Positions 35,528 to 44,238 are shown, counted from the stretch's first letter. The stretch: 64,000 bases of DNA from IMCC45349 sp047219225 (GCF_047219225.1 NZ_CP178208.1:3286001-3350000), one strand, 5' to 3'. Notes: generated from the sequence alone by a model not told the origin. Numbers and translations: made by a program.

Positions 35528-36277
35528 ATGTATAAAAAAGGGATTTTCTTTATTTTAATACTACTTGTAATATCTTCATGTAGTAACAAAAAATCTACAA
35601 ACTCAAATAATGAATTTGATAATATAAAAGTGATTCCAATTTCTCATGGTAGCTTGATTTTAGAGTATAAAGACACTACTATTTATATTGATCCTGTTGG
35701 AATTAAAGAAGACTATAAAAGCTACAACTCACCTAATTTTATACTAATCACTGATATACATAGTGATCATTTTAACAATAAAACATTAATAGAGTTAAAA
35801 AATGTAAACACTACCTTAATTGTTCCAGAAGCAGTAAACAAACAATTAGATTCTAGCTTAAAAAAGAATGCAATTGTTATGAATAATAATGATATTTCTA
35901 AAATCTCAAAAAACTTAACTCTAGAAGCTGTTCCTATGTACAACTTAAGAGAAGAAGCTTTAAAATTTCATCCTAAAGGTCGTGGAAATGGTTATGTTAT
36001 TACTATTAATAATGAGCGCATATATATTTCTGGAGATACTGAAGATATTCCTGAAATGAGACAATTAAAAAATATAGATAGAGCTTTTGTTTGTATGAAT
36101 TTACCTTGGACAATGCCAGTTAAAAATGCTGCTGATGCTGTTTTAGATTTTAAACCTAAACATGTATACCCTTACCATTATAGAGGTACAGATGGACTAA
36201 GTGATGTAAATGAATTTAAAAAGATAATTAATAAAAAGAACAAGAAAATTGATGTGCACTTGTTAAAATGGTACTAG
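35528..36277 (+). CDS. MBL-fold metallo-hydrolase lipoprotein (UlaG-like)
   Basis: The protein has 249 residues from the ATG at 35528, which gives a proper lipoprotein signal (FFILILLVISSC, cysteine at about 18). The fold signature is HGSLILEY then DPVG, TDIHSDHFN, ISGDTEDIPEM and YPYHYRG, as in UlaG-like metallo-beta-lactamases. In TDIHSDH the first histidine of the usual HxHxDH is aspartate; I recall this form in other flavobacterial members, and it may change the metal site. Probably anchored at the periplasmic face; substrate unknown. Confidence 0.8.
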   Translation: MYKKGIFFILILLVISSCSNKKSTNSNNEFDNIKVIPISHGSLILEYKDTTIYIDPVGIKEDYKSYNSPNFILITDIHSDHFNNKTLIELKNVNTTLIVPEAVNKQLDSSLKKNAIVMNNNDISKISKNLTLEAVPMYNLREEALKFHPKGRGNGYVITINNERIYISGDTEDIPEMRQLKNIDRAFVCMNLPWTMPVKNAADAVLDFKPKHVYPYHYRGTDGLSDVNEFKKIINKKNKKIDVHLLKWY

Positions 36278-36320
36278 TCATAAAATATTCATTTTTAATT
36301 GTTTAGTAAAATAAAAGCGT

Positions 36321-36328
36321 TATATTTG
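36321..36328 (+). promoter_or_regulatory. -7 box (TATATTTG)
   Basis: Exact TAnnTTTG match, 30 bases upstream of the ATG at 36359. Confidence 0.6.
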
Positions 36329-36358
36329 ACGTGCTATTAACCCAAATCAAAACCTATC

Positions 36359-36598
36359 ATGTTATTGAATTCTATTCAATCTCTCAACATTTCTCTACCC
36401 TTAATAGAGCAATTAAGTATCGTTAAAGTATTAGTTATAACGGTAGTTTTTTTTCTTGCTTTATTGATTTTAGGTATTAGAAAGTCTTATAAACTAAAAG
36501 CAGAAAATGAACGCTTAAGTAAAAAGGCTACCTCAACCACAGATACAGAAAAAACGTATAAAGATTTTAGAGAAGGTCATTTATATGACAATAATTAA
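36359..36598 (+). CDS. Small single-pass membrane protein (79 aa)
   Basis: One membrane helix at about residues 22-41 (VKVLVITVVFFLALLILGI) is followed by a basic, then mixed-charge tail ending FREGHLYDNN. No family recognised. It has its own promoter and a strong terminator, which supports a real gene. Confidence 0.65.
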   Translation: MLLNSIQSLNISLPLIEQLSIVKVLVITVVFFLALLILGIRKSYKLKAENERLSKKATSTTDTEKTYKDFREGHLYDNN

Positions 36599-36601
36599 AA
36601 C

Positions 36602-36631
36602 AAAAAAGGCAGCTAAATAGCTGCCTTTTTT
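36602..36631. terminator. Bidirectional intrinsic terminator
   Basis: Arms AAAAAAGGCAGCTA and TAGCTGCCTTTTTT; serves the small membrane protein gene and ettA. Confidence 0.87.
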
Positions 36632-36650
36632 GTTTTAATATATCGATGAA

Positions 36651-38342
36651 TTATCTAATCAATTTTTTATACTTAATACGCTTTGGCATTAAATCGCCAC
36701 CTAAACGTTTCTTCTTATTCTCTTCATAATCACTAAAACTACCTTCAAAGAAATACACTTGAGAATCACCTTCAAAAGCAAGTATATGTGTACAAATTCT
36801 ATCTAAGAACCATCTATCGTGACTAATTACTACTGCACATCCAGCAAAGTTTTCTAAACCTTCTTCTAATGCTCTTAAAGTATTAACATCTAAATCGTTT
36901 GTTGGCTCATCCAATAACAATACATTACCTTCTTCTTTTAATGTCATTGCTAAATGCAAACGGTTACGTTCACCACCAGATAGTAAGTTAACCTTTTTAT
37001 TTTGTTCACTTCCTGAGAAGTTAAAACGACTTAAATAAGCACGAGAGTTAACTTGTTTTCCTCCCATCATGACTAACTCTTGCTCATCACTAAAGTTTTG
37101 CCAAATCGTTTTATTAGGATCTATATTGGAATGACTTTGATCTACATAAGCAATTTTAGCAGTTTCACCCACTTTAAACTCACCCTTATCAGGCGTTTCT
37201 TCACCCATTATCATTCTAAAAATGGTTGTTTTACCAGCTCCATTTGGACCAATAACACCAACTATTCCTGCTTGAGGTAAATTGAAATTTAAATCTTCAT
37301 AAAGCAATTTATCTTCATATCCTTTGCTTACACCTACAGCTTCGATAACATTAGTTCCAAGACGTGGTCCATTAGGAATATAAATCTCTAATTTTTCATC
37401 TAATTGTTTCTGATCTTGATTCATTAGCTTATCATAGTTCTTCAAACGTGCTTTTTGCTTTGTTTGACGACCTTTAGCTCCTTGACGCACCCAATCAAGC
37501 TCGCGCTCTAACGTTTTTTGACGCTTAGAAGCTGTTTTACTTTCTTGTGCCATTCGCTTAGATTTTTGATCTAACCAAGATGAATAATTTCCTTTCCATG
37601 GAATACCTTCACCTCTATCTAGTTCTAAAATCCAACCAGCCACATTATCTAAAAAGTATCTATCGTGCGTTACAGCAATAACAGTTCCTTTATATTGTGC
37701 TAAGTGATGCTCTAACCAATGTACAGATTCGGCATCTAAATGGTTGGTAGGCTCATCAAGTAATAATACATCTGGTTCTTGTAATAGTAAACGACATAAA
37801 GCAACTCTACGACGCTCACCACCTGAAAGTACACCAATTTTTTTATCGCCATCAGGAGTACGTAATGCATCCATAGCAATTTCTAATTTAGTATCTAATT
37901 CCCAAGCATTAGAAGCATCAATTTGATCTTGTAGTTCGGCTTGACGGTTCATAAGCTTTTCCATTTTATCTGGATCACTATATACTTCTTCTAAACCAAA
38001 CATGTCATTTATTTTGTTATATTCATCTAGAACAGCCACTGTTTCTGCAGCACCTTCTTTAACAACTTCCATAACAGTTTTATTCTCATCAAGCTTTGGT
38101 TCTTGTTCCAAATATCCAACTGAATAATCTTGAGAAAATACCACATCGCCTTGATAGTTTTTATCAACTCCAGCAATGATTTTTAATAATGTAGATTTAC
38201 CTGAACCGTTAAGTCCTAAAATTCCAATTTTAGCTCCATAGAAAAAGCTCAAGTAAATGTTTTTTAAAACTGGTGTATTTGCACTTTGAAAAGTCTTTGT
38301 TACACCAGACATTGAGAAAATTATTTTTTTATCGTCACTCAT
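36651..38342 (-). CDS. ettA: Energy-dependent translational throttle protein EttA (ABC-F ATPase)
   Basis: The 563-residue protein has two ABC modules. NBD1 has Walker A GLNGSGKST and signature LSGGERRRVAL; NBD2 has GPNGAGKTT and LSGGERNRLHL. Both Walker B motifs (LLLDEPTNHLD, LLLDEPTNDLD) are intact. The linker between them is long, basic and helical (the P-site tRNA-interacting motif). EttA binds the ribosomal E site and gates the first elongation step according to ADP/ATP. It has no membrane domain. The gene begins on the last base of the preceding small-membrane-protein gene, so the two are coupled. Confidence 0.93.
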   Translation of the reverse strand: MSDDKKIIFSMSGVTKTFQSANTPVLKNIYLSFFYGAKIGILGLNGSGKSTLLKIIAGVDKNYQGDVVFSQDYSVGYLEQEPKLDENKTVMEVVKEGAAETVAVLDEYNKINDMFGLEEVYSDPDKMEKLMNRQAELQDQIDASNAWELDTKLEIAMDALRTPDGDKKIGVLSGGERRRVALCRLLLQEPDVLLLDEPTNHLDAESVHWLEHHLAQYKGTVIAVTHDRYFLDNVAGWILELDRGEGIPWKGNYSSWLDQKSKRMAQESKTASKRQKTLERELDWVRQGAKGRQTKQKARLKNYDKLMNQDQKQLDEKLEIYIPNGPRLGTNVIEAVGVSKGYEDKLLYEDLNFNLPQAGIVGVIGPNGAGKTTIFRMIMGEETPDKGEFKVGETAKIAYVDQSHSNIDPNKTIWQNFSDEQELVMMGGKQVNSRAYLSRFNFSGSEQNKKVNLLSGGERNRLHLAMTLKEEGNVLLLDEPTNDLDVNTLRALEEGLENFAGCAVVISHDRWFLDRICTHILAFEGDSQVYFFEGSFSDYEENKKKRLGGDLMPKRIKYKKLIR

Positions 38343-38524
38343 TACACACGTCCTTTTAAAGCATTAAACACCCAAGCAATACAAAAGAAACCAAATCCAA
38401 CTGCAGCAAATCCCCATCCTGCAACATCATCATATCTAAAAGCTCCTAATGCAATTAGTCCTAAACCTACTAAAACCATGATGGTTGTAGCCCAAGCTAA
38501 GACTGTATTTTTATTCATTGCCAT
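38342..38524 (-). CDS. CAL67264 family small membrane protein
   Basis: A 60-residue protein with two hydrophobic segments (about 7-28 and 35-54) separated by GAFRYDDVAGWGFA, ending FNALKGRV. This matches the small flavobacterial membrane protein family known as CAL67264. Function unknown. It sits directly upstream of ettA with a one-base stop/start overlap. Confidence 0.8.
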   Translation of the reverse strand: MAMNKNTVLAWATTIMVLVGLGLIALGAFRYDDVAGWGFAAVGFGFFCIAWVFNALKGRV

Positions 38525-38572
38525 TATATTCTATTTTTAGTTAGCATAACTACAAATATCGTTTTTTTAAAT

Positions 38573-38599
38573 AAAAAAAGCACCTTTTTAGGTGCTTTA
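38573..38599 (-). terminator. Intrinsic terminator after pirin gene
   Basis: Arms AAAGCACC and GGTGCTTT with a 6-base loop and T-run on the minus strand. Confidence 0.8.
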
Positions 38600-38601
38600 A
38601 T

Positions 38602-39468
38602 TTATCTTGGTAAAAATCCCATTTTGCCCATTTGATAATCTCTTAAGGCTTCCATTATCTCTGTTTGAGTATTCATAACATATGGTCCCCAAGTAGTTAC
38701 CTTTTCTTTAAATGGTTTTCCTGATAAGAATAGTAATTTACTCTTTGCTTTTCCTACAATTTTAAAACCATCTCCATCAGTATTAAATTCAATTAATTGA
38801 TTTTCATTTTCTACCAAATTTTCTTCATTAACATCTACATTACCATTTAATAAATATAAAAGAGACTGATGTTCTTTTGGTATATTTAAATAGTGTTCTC
38901 CTCCTACTTCAATATCAATCATAAATGCATTTACAGAAGTTTGTGTAGTTATTTTACCAGATTTCCCATCTAAAACACCTGCAATTACTTGGATCTTAAT
39001 CTTTCCATCTTCAGATTCTATTACATTAAAATCTTCGCTCTTTACATGTTGGTAATTAGGTTGAATCATTTTCTTTTCAGAAGGAAGATTTAACCATAAT
39101 TGAATTCCTTCTAGTGTACCACCTTGTTGAACAAATGTTTTTGTTGGTCCTTCAGAGTGAATGATTCCTCTACCTGCAGTTGTCCATTGTACATCACCAG
39201 ATTTAACAATACTTTCATTTCCTAAAGAGTCTTTATGTAATTGCTCTCCTTGAATTAAAAATGTAATAGGTTCAAACCCACGATGTGGATGTGGTCCTAA
39301 ATCAAACGGGTTATTATTTTCATCAATTTTATAAGGACCATAGTGATGCAATAATATAAATGGATCTATCATTTCTATATCTTTTGTTGGTATAGGTTGA
39401 CGTAATTCTATTGGTCCCATATTAACAAAATCACTTCTACCTACCCTTTTTATTGTATTTAGTTTCAT
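38602..39468 (-). CDS. Pirin family protein
   Basis: The protein has 288 residues, the usual length. It is a bicupin: the N-terminal cupin carries the metal-binding PHPHRGFEPITFLIQGE (two His) and WTTAGRGIIHSE, followed by GTLEGIQLWLNLP. The C-terminal cupin is less conserved. Bacterial pirins bind Fe and some (YhhW) have quercetin 2,3-dioxygenase activity; others respond to oxidative or electrophilic stress. It lies 48 bases downstream of a MarR gene; the gap holds a perfect 18-base palindrome. Confidence 0.88.
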   Translation of the reverse strand: MKLNTIKRVGRSDFVNMGPIELRQPIPTKDIEMIDPFILLHHYGPYKIDENNNPFDLGPHPHRGFEPITFLIQGEQLHKDSLGNESIVKSGDVQWTTAGRGIIHSEGPTKTFVQQGGTLEGIQLWLNLPSEKKMIQPNYQHVKSEDFNVIESEDGKIKIQVIAGVLDGKSGKITTQTSVNAFMIDIEVGGEHYLNIPKEHQSLLYLLNGNVDVNEENLVENENQLIEFNTDGDGFKIVGKAKSKLLFLSGKPFKEKVTTWGPYVMNTQTEIMEALRDYQMGKMGFLPR

Positions 39469-39483
39469 TATTTACGTTTTTAA

Positions 39484-39501
39484 TATTTTCCTAGGAAAAT
39501 A
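39484..39501. promoter_or_regulatory. Candidate MarR operator (18-base perfect palindrome)
   Basis: TATTTTCCTAGGAAAATA is identical to its reverse complement. It lies 15 bases upstream of the pirin start codon and just after the MarR gene's stop. A related palindrome (40901-40918) lies at the DoxX promoter, consistent with one regulator controlling both transcripts. Confidence 0.6.
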
Positions 39502-39516
39502 AATTAATAAATTTTT

Positions 39517-39954
39517 TTAGCGAATTTTATCAAGCAAGTCGCTAAGAAGTCCTGCTTCTTCTTCGGTAAGGTTATTAATATAATCGTCTTTCATTTCTTT
39601 AGAAATATCATCTAATAATTGAAGTCCTTGTTTAGTAATATTTATATGTACTACACGTCTATCACTTGGATAAGCAATTCTTTCAATTAAATCTTTATCA
39701 CATAGTTTATCCATTAAACGTGTAGCATTAGGCGCTCTTTCTATCATACGCTCCTTAATAGTTTGCACTTTTAGAGGTTCTCCCGCTCCTCTTAAAATTC
39801 TAAGAATGTTATATTGTTGTGGTGATAACCCAAAAGGCTTAAAAAAAGCATTCTGTTGACTATTCAACCAATTAGCTGTATAAACAATATTTAACAAAGC
39901 TTTTACCTTATTATTTGGAAACTTAGAATTAATATCTTTAGAAAAATCGCCCAT
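39517..39954 (-). CDS. MarR family transcriptional regulator
   Basis: The protein has 145 residues with a winged helix-turn-helix: GLSPQQYNILRILRGAGEPL, then RAPNATRLMDKLCDKDLIERI and the wing YPSDRRVVHINITKQGLQLLD. There is a single cysteine in the recognition-helix region. It is the last gene of the DoxX-reductase-MarR operon, 9 bases after the reductase, and probably represses that operon and pirin. The neighbours resemble quinone- and electrophile-responsive MarR regulons of other bacteria, but the inducer is unknown. Confidence 0.87.
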   Translation of the reverse strand: MGDFSKDINSKFPNNKVKALLNIVYTANWLNSQQNAFFKPFGLSPQQYNILRILRGAGEPLKVQTIKERMIERAPNATRLMDKLCDKDLIERIAYPSDRRVVHINITKQGLQLLDDISKEMKDDYINNLTEEEAGLLSDLLDKIR

Positions 39955-39963
39955 AAACCTTAC

Positions 39964-40494
39964 TTATATAGCCTTTTGAAATGTTTCTATAGCTATGTTA
40001 AAATTTGCTTTTAATTCGGCATCTAATATACCATCTTCAGAAAAATTTTGACCAAATGATGGTAAAGAAAAATCAGCAACAATATTTCCTCCCATGTATG
40101 GAAAACGACCTTTTGCTATTTCTAGAGCAGTTGCTCCTCCTCTACCTCCTGGTGAAGTAGCCATTAATAACATTGGAACATCACTCCATAACTTTCCATC
40201 AATTCTAGACATCCAATCAAAAATATTTTTAAAAACGGTAGCATATGCACCATTATGCTCAGCTAAAGACAAAACAATACCATTAGAAGATTTTATTTTT
40301 TCTAAAAATGTATGTGCATTATCTGGGATACCATGAGCAACCTCATAATCAATACCATATAATGGTAATTCAAAATCATTTAAGTCCAAAACTTCAACAA
40401 TTACATCATTCAATTGATTAGCTGCATATGTAGCTAATTGTTTATTAATAGAGTTCTTACTGTTGCTTCCTGCAAATGCAATTATTTTTTTCAT
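39964..40494 (-). CDS. NADPH-dependent FMN reductase (NAD(P)H oxidoreductase)
   Basis: The 176-residue protein has a flavodoxin-like fold with AGSNSKNSINKQLA as the FMN phosphate loop and LATSPGGRGGATAL as the flavin-contacting loop. This family reduces FMN, quinones, azo dyes or chromate with NAD(P)H as a two-electron donor. It lies in an operon between DoxX (4-base gap) and MarR (9-base gap), suggesting a detoxification role. Confidence 0.85.
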   Translation of the reverse strand: MKKIIAFAGSNSKNSINKQLATYAANQLNDVIVEVLDLNDFELPLYGIDYEVAHGIPDNAHTFLEKIKSSNGIVLSLAEHNGAYATVFKNIFDWMSRIDGKLWSDVPMLLMATSPGGRGGATALEIAKGRFPYMGGNIVADFSLPSFGQNFSEDGILDAELKANFNIAIETFQKAI

Positions 40495-40498
40495 AGAA

Positions 40499-40855
40499 TT
40501 ATTTATTTATTCGTTTATTAAAAATATAAGATACTATTAACAATACTAAAGCCATAACTGCTCCACCTTGTTCACCATCATTAATCATATAATGAGCAAA
40601 AAATGCTAATATAAAAGCAAAGAAAAATCCTGCATAAGCCCATTCTTTGATTGCTTTAAAGTTTGGATTCCAAAGTGCAAACAATCCTAATAATTTTGCT
40701 ACTGCATAAGGATAAATAATATAAGTTGGATAACCAAAACTTGTAAATACAGCAGATATATCATCATGCTTAAAGAAATACATGCTTACTGAAAAAAGCA
40801 TTAATAAGGTTAATAAACCTGTTGATACGTAAAATATAATTTTATCTCGTTTCAT
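40499..40855 (-). CDS. DoxX-like membrane protein
   Basis: The protein has 118 residues with four membrane helices (about 7-25, 45-65, 70-90, 95-113) and the family-like VAKLLGLFALW. DoxX-type proteins occur in redox stress operons next to reductases and MarR regulators. It is the first gene of the operon, with a clear promoter and an operator-like palindrome upstream. Confidence 0.75.
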   Translation of the reverse strand: MKRDKIIFYVSTGLLTLLMLFSVSMYFFKHDDISAVFTSFGYPTYIIYPYAVAKLLGLFALWNPNFKAIKEWAYAGFFFAFILAFFAHYMINDGEQGGAVMALVLLIVSYIFNKRINK

Positions 40856-40878
40856 AATGTTATGTTTAAATTACAATG

Positions 40879-40886
40879 CAAATATA
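40879..40886 (-). promoter_or_regulatory. -7 box (TATATTTG) for the DoxX operon
   Basis: Minus-strand exact TAnnTTTG match, 23 bases upstream of the start codon at 40855. Confidence 0.6.
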
Positions 40887-40900
40887 CAATAAAAAAATAA

Positions 40901-40918
40901 TATATTCCAAGGGATATA
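40901..40918. promoter_or_regulatory. Candidate MarR operator (imperfect palindrome)
   Basis: TATATTCCAAGGGATATA shares the centre TTCCnAGGRA and flanks with the perfect palindrome at 39484-39501. It lies just upstream of the -7 box, over the -33 region, a position suited to repression. Confidence 0.55.
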
Positions 40919-41001
40919 TTTCCATGTTATATTATTTAACAAAAATTTCACTTTATAAACATGAACTTGTTTTGTAAATTCGTGGCAAACAAAAAGCAAC
41001 T

Positions 41002-42645
41002 ATGGACATTAACTTCAATAAAAACGAAGATCACAATAAACTTTTAGTATCAGATTTAAGAAAGCGTTTAGCAAAAGTAAAACTTGGTGGTGGCCAAAAA
41101 CGTATAGATAAGCATCATTCCAAAGGAAAAATGACTGCTAGAGAGCGTATTGACTATTTGTTAGATCCAAAATCAAAAAGCATTGAAATTGGTGCTTTTG
41201 CTGGAGAAGATATGTATAAAGAACATGGTGGTTGTCCGTCTGGAGGTGTTGTAGTTAAAATAGGTTACATAAAAGGGAAGCAATGTATTGTTGTAGCAAA
41301 TGATGCTACTGTTAAAGCAGGAGCTTGGTTTCCTATTACAGGAAAAAAGAATTTACGTGCTCAAGAAATAGCAATTGAAAACAAACTACCTATAATTTAT
41401 CTTGTTGATTCTGCTGGTGTTTATTTACCAATGCAAGATGAAATTTTTCCTGACAAAGAACATTTTGGTAGAATATTTAGAAACAATGCTGTAATGAGCA
41501 GTATGGGAATTACTCAAATTGCAGCTGTTATGGGAAGCTGTGTTGCTGGAGGTGCTTATTTACCTATTATGAGTGATGAAGCCTTAATAGTTGATAAAAC
41601 AGGAAGTATATTTTTAGCGGGAAGTTACCTTGTAAAAGCTGCAATTGGAGAAAGCATTGATAACGAAACACTTGGAGGTGCAACTACGCATTGTGAAATT
41701 AGTGGTGTTACAGACTATAAAGCTAAAGATGATAAAGATGCATTAGATAAAATAAAAAATATTGTAGATAAAATTGGTGATTTTGATAAGGCTGGTTTTA
41801 ATAGAGTTTCAGCACAAAAACCAAAAGAAAACCAAGAAGACATCTATGGTATTTTACCAAAATCTAGAGCAGACCAATACGATATGAATGAAATCATTAA
41901 GCGTTTGGTTGATAATTCGGAATTTGAAGAATATAAAGCTGGTTATGGTCAAACTATAATTACTGGATATGCACGTATTGATGGTTGGGCTGTTGGTATA
42001 GTTGCCAACCAAAGACATATAGTAAAAACAAAAGGCGCAAAAACAAAACCAGCAGAAATGCAGTTTGGTGGTGTTATTTATAATGATAGTGCAGATAAAG
42101 CTACACGTTTTATAGCAAACTGTAATCAAAAGAAAATTCCTTTAGTATTCTTACAAGATGTTACTGGCTTTATGGTGGGTAGTAAAAGTGAACATGGAGG
42201 CATTATTAAAGATGGTGCTAAAATGGTTAATGCTGTAAGTAACTCGGTTGTACCAAAATTTACGATTGTTATTGGTAATAGTTATGGTGCTGGAAATTAC
42301 GCTATGTGTGGAAAAGCATATGACCCAAGACTTATTGTTGCGTGGCCTAGTGCAGAATTGGCAGTAATGAGTGGAAAATCTGCTGCAAAGGTATTACTAC
42401 AAATAGAAAAAGCGTCATTAGAAAAACAAGGAGAAAAAATTACACCTGAAAAAGAAGAAGCATTATACAACAAAATAAAATCTAGATACGACAATCAAGT
42501 ATCACCTTATTATGCTGCTGCTCGTATTTGGACAGATGCAGTCATTGACCCTTTAGATACAAGAACATGGATTTCTATGGGAATAGAAGCAGCTAACCAC
42601 GCTCCTATTGAAAAACCTTTTAACTTAGGAGTGATACAAGTTTAA
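41002..42645 (+). CDS. Acyl-CoA carboxylase beta subunit (carboxyltransferase, methylcrotonyl/propionyl-CoA type)
   Basis: The 547-residue protein has the carboxyltransferase N- and C-domains: KMTARERIDYLLD, the oxyanion segments SMGITQIAAVMGSCVAGGAYLPIMSDE and GNSYGAGNYAMCGKAYDPR. Length and CEISGVTDY suggest a methylcrotonyl-CoA carboxylase beta (MccB-like) rather than AccD. It transfers CO2 from carboxybiotin to an acyl-CoA, for example in leucine breakdown. The biotin-carrying alpha subunit is not in the window. The next frame (MFS remnant) starts on its stop codon. Confidence 0.88.
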   Translation: MDINFNKNEDHNKLLVSDLRKRLAKVKLGGGQKRIDKHHSKGKMTARERIDYLLDPKSKSIEIGAFAGEDMYKEHGGCPSGGVVVKIGYIKGKQCIVVANDATVKAGAWFPITGKKNLRAQEIAIENKLPIIYLVDSAGVYLPMQDEIFPDKEHFGRIFRNNAVMSSMGITQIAAVMGSCVAGGAYLPIMSDEALIVDKTGSIFLAGSYLVKAAIGESIDNETLGGATTHCEISGVTDYKAKDDKDALDKIKNIVDKIGDFDKAGFNRVSAQKPKENQEDIYGILPKSRADQYDMNEIIKRLVDNSEFEEYKAGYGQTIITGYARIDGWAVGIVANQRHIVKTKGAKTKPAEMQFGGVIYNDSADKATRFIANCNQKKIPLVFLQDVTGFMVGSKSEHGGIIKDGAKMVNAVSNSVVPKFTIVIGNSYGAGNYAMCGKAYDPRLIVAWPSAELAVMSGKSAAKVLLQIEKASLEKQGEKITPEKEEALYNKIKSRYDNQVSPYYAAARIWTDAVIDPLDTRTWISMGIEAANHAPIEKPFNLGVIQV

Positions 42646-42956
42646 TGTTAGAAACAAAAGCTAAAAAACAACCTTTTTACATCATCCTTATTTTAATATT
42701 ATGTGGTGAGGCTGTTTTTATTTTACCTTTTGTTTTAGCAAGGATTTTTAGACCTACACTCCTAGAAAGCTTAAATATTAATAATGAACAATTAGGCTAT
42801 TGTTTTTCTACTTATGGTGTAGTTGCTTTACTTTCTTATTTATTTGGAGGCCCTTTAGCAGATAAATATCATCCAAGATACTTAATGTCTTCTGCTTTAA
42901 TTTTAACTGGATTAGGTGGTTTTTATTTAGCTACATATCCTGTTCATTCAGTTTAA
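42645..42956 (+). pseudogene. Truncated MFS transporter (N-terminal remnant)
   Basis: The 103-residue frame begins like a full MFS transporter: three membrane helices (about 10-30, 50-70, 78-97) and the loop GGPLADKYHPRYLM, the family's motif A. Full-length members have about 400-430 residues with 12 helices; this one stops after about three (YPVHSV) and no continuation is found in any frame up to 43077. It appears to be a deletion remnant. Its ATG overlaps the carboxylase stop codon. Confidence 0.75.
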
Positions 42957-43077
42957 AAATACTACTTCAAATATTACATCATTTCACTCACATAATATGA
43001 TATACGATTAAACGCCAAATTTTCATATATCACTATTTTTCAGTATTTTATATAGGTAATCAAATAAAAAAACTATT

Positions 43078-43500
43078 ATGGATACTGTTAAGTCTTTAAA
43101 CAAATGGGCCAATAGACACACATACATTCCTATTGACCTAATTCGCATTGCATTAGGTGCTTTTTTATTCTATAAAGGATTAACCTTTATGGGAAATACT
43201 CAAGTTTTGATTGATTTGCTTAAACCTTTTCAAAGTTTAGCCGGAAATGTTATTATTATTCATTACGTAGCACCAGCTCATCTTATTGGAGGTTTACTAA
43301 TTATTTTTGGGCTACTAACAAGGTGGTCAATAATAGCGCAATTACCGATAATTATTGGTGCTGTAATCATTAATTTTGGTGCTGAAGCTAATTCTTCAGA
43401 ACTAGCTATATCAGTTATTGTATTAATTCTTAGTATACTATTCTTAATTTATGGTTCTGGAAAACGTTCAGCCGACTACTATTTTAAAATGCAAAAATAG
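43078..43500 (+). CDS. DoxX family membrane protein
   Basis: The protein has 140 residues and four membrane helices (about 20-38, 55-80, 85-103, 107-128) with the family-like LIRIALGAFLFYKGLTFM and AHLIGGLLIIFGLLTRWS. This is a full-length DoxX-type protein (SURF4/DoxX superfamily) distinct from the shorter one at 40499. Function in this group is unclear; redox-related roles are known for a few relatives. Confidence 0.8.
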   Translation: MDTVKSLNKWANRHTYIPIDLIRIALGAFLFYKGLTFMGNTQVLIDLLKPFQSLAGNVIIIHYVAPAHLIGGLLIIFGLLTRWSIIAQLPIIIGAVIINFGAEANSSELAISVIVLILSILFLIYGSGKRSADYYFKMQK

Positions 43501-43524
43501 AAGGCTGTTTAAATAAAAAGAAAA

Positions 43525-43547
43525 GGCAACTTGAAAACCAAGTTGCC
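43525..43547 (-). terminator. Intrinsic terminator after the vWA-like gene
   Basis: Arms GGCAACTTG and CAAGTTGCC around a 5-base loop; the T-rich tail is on the minus strand, so it serves the gene ending at 43630. Confidence 0.75.
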
Positions 43548-43629
43548 TCCATAAATATCAATTAAACAAAAAAACTAACCAATCTCAATTATTGATATTT
43601 ATTACAATGTTTTATTAACTAATACTTCA

Positions 43630-44238
43630 TCAATCTTTAATTACTGAAATTATCTCAGGTAATAATGCCAAAGCAGTTATTAGCACAGCATTATTCTTCT
43701 TTTTTGGTTTTTGAATATTTTGCCCTGTTACTCTCTCCCCACTATTATCTTTGCTATTAGGAACCCTTATCATAACAACAATATTCTTAGAATTCTCGAT
43801 AAAATTGTCTTTAGTGTATCCATAAGCCAATTCTATTCCATCTTCATGAAATTGTTTAATACTTGATTGTATATTATCAATTGTATATAATATTTTTTTT
43901 AAGTCCTTTGGATCAGATTGTTTTAAAGCAATACCATTAACTCCAGAATAGGCAATAATTGCAATTTTATCATCTTCATCTAATCTTTTAGATATTAATT
44001 TAAAGGCTTGCTTTAATATTACTTTATCTTCAATTATCAAACCATTTGCTGGAGTTTGAAGCAAAAATGTCATATTATAAGAAGGTGATACTGTTTCCTC
44101 AAGTTTTGGTTGAATAGTTTCTATAATAAAAGTTATTAGATTATCGATAGAAACCGATTTAGTTTCAATATTTAGTTCTTGACTATTTATAGAAGTTGAT
44201 AATATCAAGAAAAATGCTAATGTGATATACTTTCTCAT
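43630..44238 (-). CDS. Secreted von Willebrand A-like domain protein (degenerate)
   Basis: The 202-residue protein has a signal peptide (about 1-19, STSINSQ). The segment MTFLLQTPANGLI..., LDEDDKIAIIAYSGVNGIALKQ and KNIVVMIRV follows the vWA layout (compare DDKVSIVTYAG of BatB/chloride-channel-like proteins), but the DxSxS metal site is not seen. A C-terminal hydrophobic stretch (AVLITALALLPEIISVI) may anchor it. Function unknown; possibly a pseudo-vWA adhesion or scaffold protein. Confidence 0.55.
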   Translation of the reverse strand: MRKYITLAFFLILSTSINSQELNIETKSVSIDNLITFIIETIQPKLEETVSPSYNMTFLLQTPANGLIIEDKVILKQAFKLISKRLDEDDKIAIIAYSGVNGIALKQSDPKDLKKILYTIDNIQSSIKQFHEDGIELAYGYTKDNFIENSKNIVVMIRVPNSKDNSGERVTGQNIQKPKKKNNAVLITALALLPEIISVIKD

